A stretch of DNA of 5,065 nt from Phycisphaerales bacterium. GTDB lineage: Bacteria; Planctomycetota; Phycisphaerae; Phycisphaerales; UBA1924. Positions 1 to 5,065 of the stretch are shown one piece after another (positions within the stretch are counted from its first letter, which is position 1; each line of letters opens with the position of its first letter). A program made the translations under genes and the position numbers. The notes beneath the pieces were generated by a model that saw nothing but the letters and a program-made list of their open reading frames with translations, was not told where the DNA came from and made no database searches. The DNA lies in contig JAESUL010000113.1 in assembly GCA_016763115.1 (NCBI GenBank), positions 1-5,065 of the forward strand. The letters run 5' to 3'.

Positions 1-845
1 AATATGACATGGTCTCGCCGCACCAGATCCACGCGACCGGGCAGACGCGGATTGTCGATGGGCTCTACCTCGCCGGTCAGATCAACGGCACCAGCGGGTA
101 TGAAGAAGCCGCGGCCCAAGGACTGCTCGGGGGGCTCAATGCGGCACGAAGATCGCAATCGCTCGACGAAATCACACTTGCACGCGACGAGGCGTACATC
201 GGGGTGCTGATGGACGACCTGGTCACCAAGGTCCCCAAAGAGCCCTACCGGATGTTCACAAGCCGGGCTGAATATCGGCTTTTGCTGCGAGCCGACAACG
301 CGCCGGACCGGCTGACACCACGGGCCATCGAGATCGGATTGCTCGATCATCATGAGCTTGGTCGCCAGCGAAAGGCTCATTTTCAACGCAGATCAGAACT
401 TCTCCAACGCGGGCGCGAGTTGATGAAATCAACCATGATTGGCGACAAGAGCGTCTGGGATCGTGTGCTCAATGCCGATTTCTCGGTGTCTGATCTTCGC
501 GTGTGTTTGCAAACCGAGTTGGAAGGTGCAGAAGACGGGATCTGGCGGACCCTGCACGCGGATCGTCGGTACGAGCCTTATATTGTGCGCCAGCACGCCG
601 AGATCCGTCGCCACGCCGAGCTTGAGCGTAAGCCCTTGCCCGAGTGGATTGATTACAACCAGTTCGAGGCACTCCGCACCGAAACACGACAAGCGCTGAG
701 CAAGTTCCGCCCGTCCACATTCGGGCAGGCATCACGCTTGGAAGGATTGACGCCGGCGGACCTGACTTTGCTCAGCGTGCTCGTCAAGCGTGCTAGGCAT
801 GAGCGCAAAGAACAAAATGTACAAGAGGAGTCCGCGTCATGCTGA
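1..845 (+). CDS. mnmG: MnmG (GidA), tRNA uridine-34 5-carboxymethylaminomethyl modification enzyme, C-terminal part
   Basis: MnmG is the FAD-dependent partner of the GTPase MnmE. Together they install the (carboxymethyl)aminomethyl group on wobble U34 of certain tRNAs in the cytoplasm. About 280 residues are visible out of a usual 600-650, and the N-terminal FAD-binding half lies left of the window. The frame is open from position 3 (Tyr-Asp), and the leading 'aa' fits a Glu codon, giving the family's EYD stretch. Clear family signatures follow: LAGQINGTSGYEEAAAQG (FAD-domain end), EAYIGVLMDDLVTK, then EPYRMFTSRAEYRLLLRADN. The C-terminal tRNA/MnmE-binding helical domain shows RYEPYIVRQHAEI, WIDYNQ and FGQASRLEGLTPADL near the end, as expected. 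The TGA stop at 843-845 lies inside the first codons of the antiporter gene (7-nt overlap), which suggests co-transcription. No frameshift or missing family motif is seen in the visible part. Confidence 0.96.
   Translation, partial: YDMVSPHQIHATGQTRIVDGLYLAGQINGTSGYEEAAAQGLLGGLNAARRSQSLDEITLARDEAYIGVLMDDLVTKVPKEPYRMFTSRAEYRLLLRADNAPDRLTPRAIEIGLLDHHELGRQRKAHFQRRSELLQRGRELMKSTMIGDKSVWDRVLNADFSVSDLRVCLQTELEGAEDGIWRTLHADRRYEPYIVRQHAEIRRHAELERKPLPEWIDYNQFEALRTETRQALSKFRPSTFGQASRLEGLTPADLTLLSVLVKRARHERKEQNVQEESASC
824..830 (+). promoter_or_regulatory. Ribosome binding site of the antiporter gene
   Basis: AGAGGAG lies 8 nt before the ATG at 839, inside the last codons of mnmG. It is a strong Shine-Dalgarno match at good spacing. 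It decides the antiporter start even though that start overlaps the upstream gene by 7 nt. Confidence 0.7.
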
Positions 846-2551
846 CCACACTCGCAGCCAGCGGAGAAGGCGTGCTCGTGCAGCTTGATCTGCTCATTGT
901 TCTTGCATGCGCCGGGGCCGTGACCTTGATACTCTCACGGTTGCGGGTCCCGGTGATCCCGGCGTACCTGCTCGCGGGGATCGTGATCGGGCCGAGTGGA
1001 TTCGGGCTGATTACCTCGCACGAGAATATCGAGCAGGTCGGGCATCTTGCGCTGATTGTGCTGATGTTCTCGATCGGGATGCACCTGGATACCAACGCCC
1101 TCCGCAAGGGGGCCGTCTCGATTATTACCATCGGCGTATTGAGCACGCTCGCGACGACCGCGGGGTTCTGGGGCCTCCTTTCAATGACACCAATGACTGG
1201 GAGCTCGGCGTTGGCGGTCGCCATGGCGCTGGCGATGTCATCGACCGCCGTGGTGCTCAAGCTGCTCAGCGAACGCAGAGAGCTGCAATCAACCGGTGGA
1301 CGCATCGCACTGGGAATCCTGCTCGTTCAGGATCTGATTCTCATCGTGTATTTGGCGTTGCTCCCATTGATTGCCCAGTTCAACCAGCAAGAGACTACGG
1401 GCGAGATCGTGTCGCACTCCGAGCGTGTCGGTTCGATGCTCTTCGCTGTCGGGGTGGTCGCTGCGATGATCGTGATCGGTCGGCTCGTGCTTCCACGGAT
1501 GCTCCGCGAGGCGTCAAGGCTCGCCGGCGGCGAGGTCATGCTCGTGCTGACCGCAGCGGTCGGGCTCGGCGCAGCAACCTTGACCGCATGGGTCGGGCTG
1601 AGCCCAGAACTTGGCGCATTCATCGCCGGGTTCTTGCTCGCGTCCACCCCGTTCAAGTACCAACTCTCCGGGCAGCTTGCCCCGGTGCGTGATTTGTTTA
1701 TGGCCGTGTTTTTTACAGCCGTGGGTTTGCAGGTCGATATCGACACGATCATCCCGCTCTGGTGGGTGGTGCCCGTCGGGGTCGTGGGCATGATGGTGCT
1801 CAAAGCGGTGACCATCAGCGTCACCGCGTGGGCGGTCGGTGTCCAGAGCGGGCTGGCGGGGCGAAGCGGGATCTTGCTCGCCCAAGGCGGAGAGTTCTCG
1901 CTGATCGTTGTCGGGGTCTCGGTGACGCTCGGGCTGGTGAGTTCCCAAGAGAGTTCATTACTCGTCGCGGTGGTCATTGCATCACTTATACTCACGACTT
2001 CACTGGTTTGGATCGCCAAGTGGGCCGAGCCCGTCATGGGAAGGGTCGGGCGTCCGCCATGGCGGAAGAAGGATTCGATCAGTGACGAACCCGATGCCGA
2101 GAACCTCAGCGGGCACGCAATCATCGCGGGGTACGGGCTGGTGGGGCAAGCGTGCACCGCAAGGCTCGAAGAGGGCGGCGTCGATTGCGTGATCGTTGAT
2201 CTCAACCACAAAACCATCCACGACCAAACCGCCAAAGGCAAACGCATGGTCTTCGGCGACATCGCCAACTCCGAGGTGCTCGAATCCGCGGGCGTCCGCT
2301 CGGCGATGACCGTCGTGCTCACACTCCCGGATTCAGACGCAACCATGCGGGCGATCCATACAATCAGACAGATGTGCCCTCATCTGCATATCGCGGTGCG
2401 TGTCGCCGTCGAGCGAAGGGCACAAACAGCCCGCGAGATCGGGGCGGATCTCGTCGTGACCGAGGAATCGATCATGGCAAAGACACTCGCCGATCTGGTG
2501 CTCGAGCAATGCCAGGTCAATGACGAGCAGGGCACCAAAGCGAGCGAGTGA
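839..2551 (+). CDS. CPA2-family cation:proton antiporter with C-terminal RCK/TrkA-N domain (Kef/YbaL-like)
   Basis: This is a 570-residue inner-membrane protein predicted to exchange a monovalent cation (K+ or Na+) for protons. Residues about 15-400 are a chain of hydrophobic segments typical of the Na+/H+ exchanger fold. They include IPAYLLAGIVIGPSGFG near the N-terminus, MSSTAVVLKLLSER, the transport-site pair Q164-D165 (LLVQDLILI), LSPELGAFIAGFLLAS, and QGGEF at 349-353. The pairing Gln-Asp, rather than Asp-Asp, resembles Kef-type proteins; K+ as substrate is inference. A short charged linker (about 405-423) leads to a Rossmann NAD-binding domain from about 424, with G431-x-G433-x-x-G436 and the acidic strand end D454. 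This domain normally gates transport by nucleotide binding. The protein stops soon after it and has no visible RCK-C domain. The loop that is acidic in KefC (HALESDIEP) is uncharged here. The start is ATG with a good Shine-Dalgarno. The gene is probably translated from the mnmG transcript. Confidence 0.93.
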   Translation: MLTTLAASGEGVLVQLDLLIVLACAGAVTLILSRLRVPVIPAYLLAGIVIGPSGFGLITSHENIEQVGHLALIVLMFSIGMHLDTNALRKGAVSIITIGVLSTLATTAGFWGLLSMTPMTGSSALAVAMALAMSSTAVVLKLLSERRELQSTGGRIALGILLVQDLILIVYLALLPLIAQFNQQETTGEIVSHSERVGSMLFAVGVVAAMIVIGRLVLPRMLREASRLAGGEVMLVLTAAVGLGAATLTAWVGLSPELGAFIAGFLLASTPFKYQLSGQLAPVRDLFMAVFFTAVGLQVDIDTIIPLWWVVPVGVVGMMVLKAVTISVTAWAVGVQSGLAGRSGILLAQGGEFSLIVVGVSVTLGLVSSQESSLLVAVVIASLILTTSLVWIAKWAEPVMGRVGRPPWRKKDSISDEPDAENLSGHAIIAGYGLVGQACTARLEEGGVDCVIVDLNHKTIHDQTAKGKRMVFGDIANSEVLESAGVRSAMTVVLTLPDSDATMRAIHTIRQMCPHLHIAVRVAVERRAQTAREIGADLVVTEESIMAKTLADLVLEQCQVNDEQGTKASE

Positions 2552-3346
2552 TTAGCCGCCCAGCATTTTGAGTTCATCGCGGAGGATCGCAGCGAGCTCG
2601 AAGTTCTCCGATGCGATGGCCGCTTCGAGGCGTTGGCGGAGCTCGGCCTTCTGGCTCACCGGGAGCTTGGGGATCAATGAATCACGCATGTCGCGGAGCA
2701 TCTGGACCTCGCCGGATTGATCGAAGGCTTCGGGTTGTTCAGAGGATTCAAAGTACAGCTTGAGTGCCTCGATCCCCTCATCAATCGCGTTGAGCGCGAC
2801 CTTGTTTTCTTCGTGCTTGAGCGCGTGGCTCGCCAGGGCCCGGGCGCGCATCATCATGATGTAGGGGCGATGGGATTCAAGCGATTGCTGATCGTCCTCT
2901 TCGATGGCGTGCTCGCCGAGCAGGTCAACAAGGCGGAGGTTCCGCGAGGTGTCACGGACGACCGCTTCGAAATCCTCGAGCACCAGCAACGCGATGTACC
3001 GGTGGTAGTACTGCTGGGATTCTTCACGCAAGAGCCGACACTCATCGGGGGTCAAGGTCCGGTTGTGCGGCGCGGGCTCGTTGTCTTCATCATCCCCATA
3101 GGTCTCGTTGCCCTCTTGCTCGGTGTGCTGGGACTGGTCAATCCGAGCCTCGAACGAGTCGAGCAGGCTGTCATATCCATCGGGGCGTTGCCCGTCTGGG
3201 CGACCGTCCACATACATCTGGAGGAGCCCGAGATCGAGCCGAACCTGGATTCGGGGGTTCCCGTCGTCGGCTTCGATGAGCCGAACGGAGATTTGTCCCG
3301 GTTCGAAGGGCCATTGGGCGAGGATTTCGGTGAGGTCTTTGTGCAT
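2552..3346 (-). CDS. UVR (UvrB/UvrC) motif-containing protein of unknown function
   Basis: From the preferred ATG at 3346 this encodes 264 residues, probably cytoplasmic, with no signal peptide or membrane segment. Residues 1-70 form a compact domain containing QVRLDLGLLQMYVDGRPDG. A very acidic, low-complexity linker follows (about 70-95, with GDDEDNE). The middle (about 97-205) is rich in amphipathic helices and somewhat TPR-like. The last 30 residues are a UVR motif (LRQRLEAAIASENFELAAIL then RDEL), the coiled helical hairpin found in UvrB, UvrC, ClpC and McsA, usually a protein-protein contact. No nuclease or helicase motif is seen, and the single Cys rules out McsA-type zinc fingers. The frame stays open to an ATG at 3490, but the extra 48 codons are AT-rich and not conserved-looking. 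The 3346 start has GGAAAA just upstream, whereas the Met at 3388 has no Shine-Dalgarno. Its TAA stop abuts the antiporter TGA. A role as an adaptor in repair or proteolysis is only a guess from the UVR motif. Confidence 0.85.
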   Translation of the reverse strand: MHKDLTEILAQWPFEPGQISVRLIEADDGNPRIQVRLDLGLLQMYVDGRPDGQRPDGYDSLLDSFEARIDQSQHTEQEGNETYGDDEDNEPAPHNRTLTPDECRLLREESQQYYHRYIALLVLEDFEAVVRDTSRNLRLVDLLGEHAIEEDDQQSLESHRPYIMMMRARALASHALKHEENKVALNAIDEGIEALKLYFESSEQPEAFDQSGEVQMLRDMRDSLIPKLPVSQKAELRQRLEAAIASENFELAAILRDELKMLGG

Positions 3347-3642
3347 AACATTTTCCAGAGAAATAGAGTCGAATTCAGGAGTATGCATCGGTTTTTGAGC
3401 GGTGCCAATAAAATTTGAATTAGACCGATCATATTGTCCAAAAGGTCCGTTTATTCTCCTAATCGGCACAATCGGGTCAGATGCCGTCAAGAAGATTCAT
3501 CAGAAAACACAGTAGTTCAGGTGGTTTTCTCTATGTCCGATGGAACTCTTCGGATAAACTGACGAACCGATGAGAGAGGTTATTGTTTAGACCTCATATC
3601 AGTTTTCCAACGGCGCTCGCCGTGGAAAGGGTGGGTAGGCAA
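3347..3642. promoter_or_regulatory. Divergent intergenic region between the UVR-protein gene and the sigma-factor gene
   Basis: This stretch of about 296 nt is visibly AT-richer than the flanking genes and should carry promoters for both directions. For the minus-strand gene, TATGAT (plus positions 3428-3433) matches 5 of 6 of a -10 box but lacks a good -35. An alternative is TGGACA (3435-3440) with a 16-nt spacer to TCAAAT (3413-3418). For the plus strand, TTGTCC (3434-3439) with an 18-nt spacer to CCTAAT (3458-3463) is the best weak candidate. The part nearest the sigma gene has several short inverted repeats (3502-3530, 3536-3554, 3576-3595). No small gene is convincing here: the ATG-led frames at 3533 and 3570 have only 9 and 6 codons. 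The promoter calls are pattern matches only. Confidence 0.5.
3502..3530 (+). other. Inverted repeat in the sigma-factor leader
   Basis: AGAAAACAC (3502-3510) pairs with GTGGTTTTCT (3521-3530), giving 9 base pairs with one bulged G around a 10-nt loop. It is followed by smaller repeats TCCGA/TCGGA (3536-3540, 3550-3554) and GAGGT/ACCTC (3576-3580, 3591-3595). No run of T follows on the + strand, so it is not a standard terminator. It could be a folded leader or an operator-like site, and its function is unknown. Confidence 0.35.
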
Positions 3643-4623
3643 GTGAGAAAGAGTACAAGCAATCGGTCCGTCTCGACCTCCTCAAGAGGAGGGGTCAAGT
3701 CCGCGATCCAGATGTACCTCCAAGAGATCAACCGCCACAAGCTGTTGACCGCTGAAGAGGAAAAAGAGCTGGGTTGGAAGATCATCAACGACCAGTGCCC
3801 CGAGGCGCGTCAGCGGATGATCCAATCCAACCTTCGGCTCGTGGTGTCCATCGCCAAGAACTACAACAACCGTGGGCTCGCCCTCACCGATCTGATCGAA
3901 GAGGGCAATATCGGACTCCTCCGAGCGGTCGAGGGCTTTGACCCCGCGCAGGGTGCCCGGTTCAGTACCTACGGCTCGTGGTGGATCAAACAATCCATCA
4001 AGCGGGCACTGATCAACGCCAACCAGCCGATCCATATCCCGGCCTACATGGTCGAGTTGATCTCCAAGTGGCGTCTGCACACCCGTCTGCTCGAATCGGA
4101 CCTTGGGCATCCCCCAACGATCGAGCAGCTCGCCGATGCGATGGATCTGCCCGTCAAGAAGGTCATGATCATCAAACGGGCGGTCAAGGCGTTCAACGCA
4201 CCCAACCAGGCACCCCGGGATTCCGATGGCGACCTGATGGGGCTGGGCGAACTCATCGCCGATACCAAGATGGTGTCGCCCCAAGACCAGACCCTCCAGG
4301 CCGAGGAGCTCGGTATTCTTCGCAGGCTGATGGAAACCATCGACGAACGCGAAGCCGAGATCCTCAAGTACCGCTTTGGGCTCGATGGCGCGGAGCCGTT
4401 GACACTCAAGGAGATTGCCGCCGAGGTCGGGATCTCTCGTGAGCGTGTGCGTCAGATCATCGAAGAATCACTCGCCCGTCTCAACGAGCGTCTCAACGAT
4501 TCCAAGCCGAGCCAGTACTTCCGTCGCACCAACGAGGAAGTATTCGAGGACCTGGATACCGCCGACGATCCACGCCGGGTCCCGTCCTATCAGCAGGATA
4601 CCTCGCGTCAGAACGCGGGCTGA
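3643..4623 (+). CDS. RpoD/SigA-family (sigma-70) RNA polymerase sigma factor
   Basis: The product directs RNA polymerase to -10/-35 promoters. From the preferred GTG at 3643 it has 326 residues. Region 1.2 begins near 19 (KSAIQMYLQEINRHKLLTAE). Region 2 spans about 54-127, with RLVVSIAKNYNNRGL, DLIEEGNIGLLRAVEGFDP and STYGSWWIKQSIKRAL (core binding, -10 recognition and melting). Region 3 starts at HIPAYM (about 131-200). Region 4 spans about 228-285 and includes the -35-binding helix-turn-helix EIAAEVGISRERVRQI. Region 1.1 is absent, so this is either a short primary sigma or a group 2 paralogue. It is too complete for an ECF factor. The start is uncertain: the frame extends to a TTG at 3583, but that adds 20 AT-rich, rare-codon residues, and the TTG sits only 3 nt after AGAGAGG inside an inverted repeat. 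The GTG at 3643 has purine-rich GGAAAGGGTGGGTAGG before it. The gene is followed by a strong terminator, so it is probably monocistronic. Confidence 0.93.
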   Translation: MRKSTSNRSVSTSSRGGVKSAIQMYLQEINRHKLLTAEEEKELGWKIINDQCPEARQRMIQSNLRLVVSIAKNYNNRGLALTDLIEEGNIGLLRAVEGFDPAQGARFSTYGSWWIKQSIKRALINANQPIHIPAYMVELISKWRLHTRLLESDLGHPPTIEQLADAMDLPVKKVMIIKRAVKAFNAPNQAPRDSDGDLMGLGELIADTKMVSPQDQTLQAEELGILRRLMETIDEREAEILKYRFGLDGAEPLTLKEIAAEVGISRERVRQIIEESLARLNERLNDSKPSQYFRRTNEEVFEDLDTADDPRRVPSYQQDTSRQNAG

Positions 4624-4644
4624 TCTCTGCCAACCGACCTTCTC

Positions 4645-4675
4645 AGCCGTCTCTGACTTGAGGCGGCTTTTTCTT
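4645..4675 (+). terminator. Rho-independent terminator of the sigma-factor gene
   Basis: AGCCGTCTC (4645-4653) pairs with GAGGCGGCT (4660-4668), a 9-bp stem with one G-T wobble and a TGACTT loop. It is followed directly by a T-rich tract (TTTTTCTT, 4668-4675). It begins 21 nt after the sigma-factor stop and separates that gene from trxB. Confidence 0.88.
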
Positions 4676-4782
4676 GTCCACACCGGTGCTCGGCGGCGGT
4701 CTACCATCCGCGATACCATTGGAATAACCACGCCCAGAGGCGTGTTGATCCCGTTTTCATCTTCACGGAGACCGCACCAGCT
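4676..4782 (+). promoter_or_regulatory. trxB: trxB upstream region with possible promoter and leader hairpin
   Basis: As a terminator closes the sigma gene, trxB should have its own promoter in these 107 nt. No textbook -35/-10 pair is visible. TACCAT occurs twice (4702-4707 and 4714-4719) and matches 4 of 6 of a -10 box, but neither copy has a -35 at 16-18 nt. An 8-bp palindrome CACCGGTG lies at 4681-4688. A perfect 6-bp GC-rich hairpin, CACGCC-CAGA-GGCGTG, lies at 4729-4744, likely in the 5' leader. A weak Shine-Dalgarno, ACGGAG (4765-4770), sits 12 nt before the ATG, longer than usual. Confidence 0.35.
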
Positions 4783-5065
4783 ATGAGTACCCAGAGCACC
4801 ATCGAGAAAGTCGTCATCATCGGTTCAGGGCCCGCGGGGTGGACCGCTGCCATCTATGCGTCGCGGGCAATCTTGACCCCGTCGTCTATGTAGGCGTCGC
4901 CAAGCAGGACCCCGGACCGATCCTCCCCGGCGGGCAGCTCATGCTCACCACCGATGTCGAGAACTACCCCGGATTCCCAGAGGGCATCGCAGGCCCAGAG
5001 ATGATGATGAAGTTCGAGCAGCAGGCGCGTCGCTTCGGAACCACGGTCGTTGGTGAGGACATCGT
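4783..5065 (+). pseudogene. trxB: Thioredoxin reductase, N-terminal part, with a one-base frameshift; runs off the right edge
   Basis: TrxB uses FAD and NADPH to reduce thioredoxin in the cytoplasm. The ATG at 4783 opens with VVIIGSGPAGWTAAIYASRA, the FAD-binding GxGxxG segment of the family. After the Ala codon at 4867 the frame goes wrong and reaches TAG at 4891-4893, giving only 36 codons. In the third frame from 4872 the family sequence resumes with LDPVVYVGVAKQ, GGQLMLTTDVENYPGFPEGI and AGPEMMMKFEQQARRFGTTV, and it stays open to the window end. Two bases (4870-4871) stand where one codon is expected. GCA-AAT-CTT would restore the frame, so one A is probably missing. The redox CxxC and the NADPH domain lie beyond the window. 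About eight extra residues (QDPGPILP) precede GGQL compared with E. coli TrxB. The identity is certain. Whether the lesion is biological or a sequence error cannot be decided here. Confidence 0.88.

Noticed and set aside
793..1305. Minus-strand open frame (170 codons) across the mnmG/antiporter junction
   Set aside because: Both plus-strand genes are recognised across the same bases, and the minus-strand product shows no family features.
1327..2346. Long minus-strand open frame (339 codons) opposite the antiporter
   Set aside because: It mirrors a clearly recognised antiporter gene. Its product is Ser/Thr/Pro-rich low complexity with no family motif, typical of an antisense shadow in GC-rich DNA.
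2717..3418. Plus-strand open frame (233 codons) opposite the UVR-motif gene
   Set aside because: The minus-strand frame has a recognisable UVR motif, an acidic linker and a plausible start. The plus-strand product has no recognisable domain and no good ribosome binding site.
3347..3490. N-terminal extension of the UVR-motif protein to an ATG at 3490
   Set aside because: The 48 extra codons are AT-rich compared with the gene, contain candidate promoter elements and show no domain character. The ATG at 3346 fits the domain boundary better.
3502..3530. Inverted repeat considered as a terminator
   Set aside because: It lies between two divergent genes, where no transcript is expected to end, and no T-run follows it on the + strand.
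3533..3562. Nine-codon ATG-led frame in the sigma leader, as a possible leader peptide
   Set aside because: It has no convincing ribosome binding site or codon pattern and is easily expected by chance.
3682..4284. Minus-strand open frame (200 codons) opposite the sigma factor
   Set aside because: It is a shadow of strongly conserved sigma-70 regions 2 and 3, with no independent coding signal.
4681..4688. CACCGGTG palindrome as an operator
   Set aside because: Eight bases with no repeat partner or known regulator is too little to support a site call.

Overview
The window reads as ordinary chromosomal DNA from a moderately GC-rich bacterium. It holds five protein genes and no mobile element, tRNA, rRNA or CRISPR array that I can see. 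Protein style suggests Planctomycetota, probably a Phycisphaerae-like lineage. The clues are a TrxB with a Pro/Gly-rich insertion before the GGQL motif, an RpoD-type sigma factor without region 1.1 whose region 2 carries YGSWWIKQSIKRAL, and a UVR-motif protein of a kind I associate with that group. This placement is inference from recalled family features, not a database match.

Layout. Positions 1-845 (+) are the C-terminal part of mnmG (tRNA uridine-34 modification), cut by the left edge. It overlaps by 7 nt a complete CPA2-type cation:proton antiporter with a C-terminal NAD-binding RCK/TrkA-N domain (839-2551, +), so these two look like a translationally coupled pair. A gene on the opposite strand (2552-3346, -) runs toward them and its stop codon directly abuts the antiporter stop. 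It encodes a mostly helical protein ending in a single UvrB/UvrC (UVR) motif. A divergent, AT-richer intergenic region (about 3347-3642) separates it from an RpoD/SigA-family sigma factor on the + strand (start 3643 preferred, 3583 possible, end 4623). The sigma gene ends at a clear rho-independent terminator (4645-4675). After a roughly 107-nt leader, trxB (thioredoxin reductase) begins at 4783 and runs off the right edge.

The main anomaly is in trxB. The reading frame opened by its ATG hits a stop after 36 codons, but the conserved protein continues without a stop in another frame from about 4872 to the window end. One base appears to be missing at about 4867-4872. This is either a recent inactivating mutation or an assembly/sequencing error.

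The genes belong to separate housekeeping roles: translation fidelity, ion homeostasis, transcription initiation and thiol redox. I do not see evidence for a novel multi-gene system here. The least understood gene is the UVR-motif protein.
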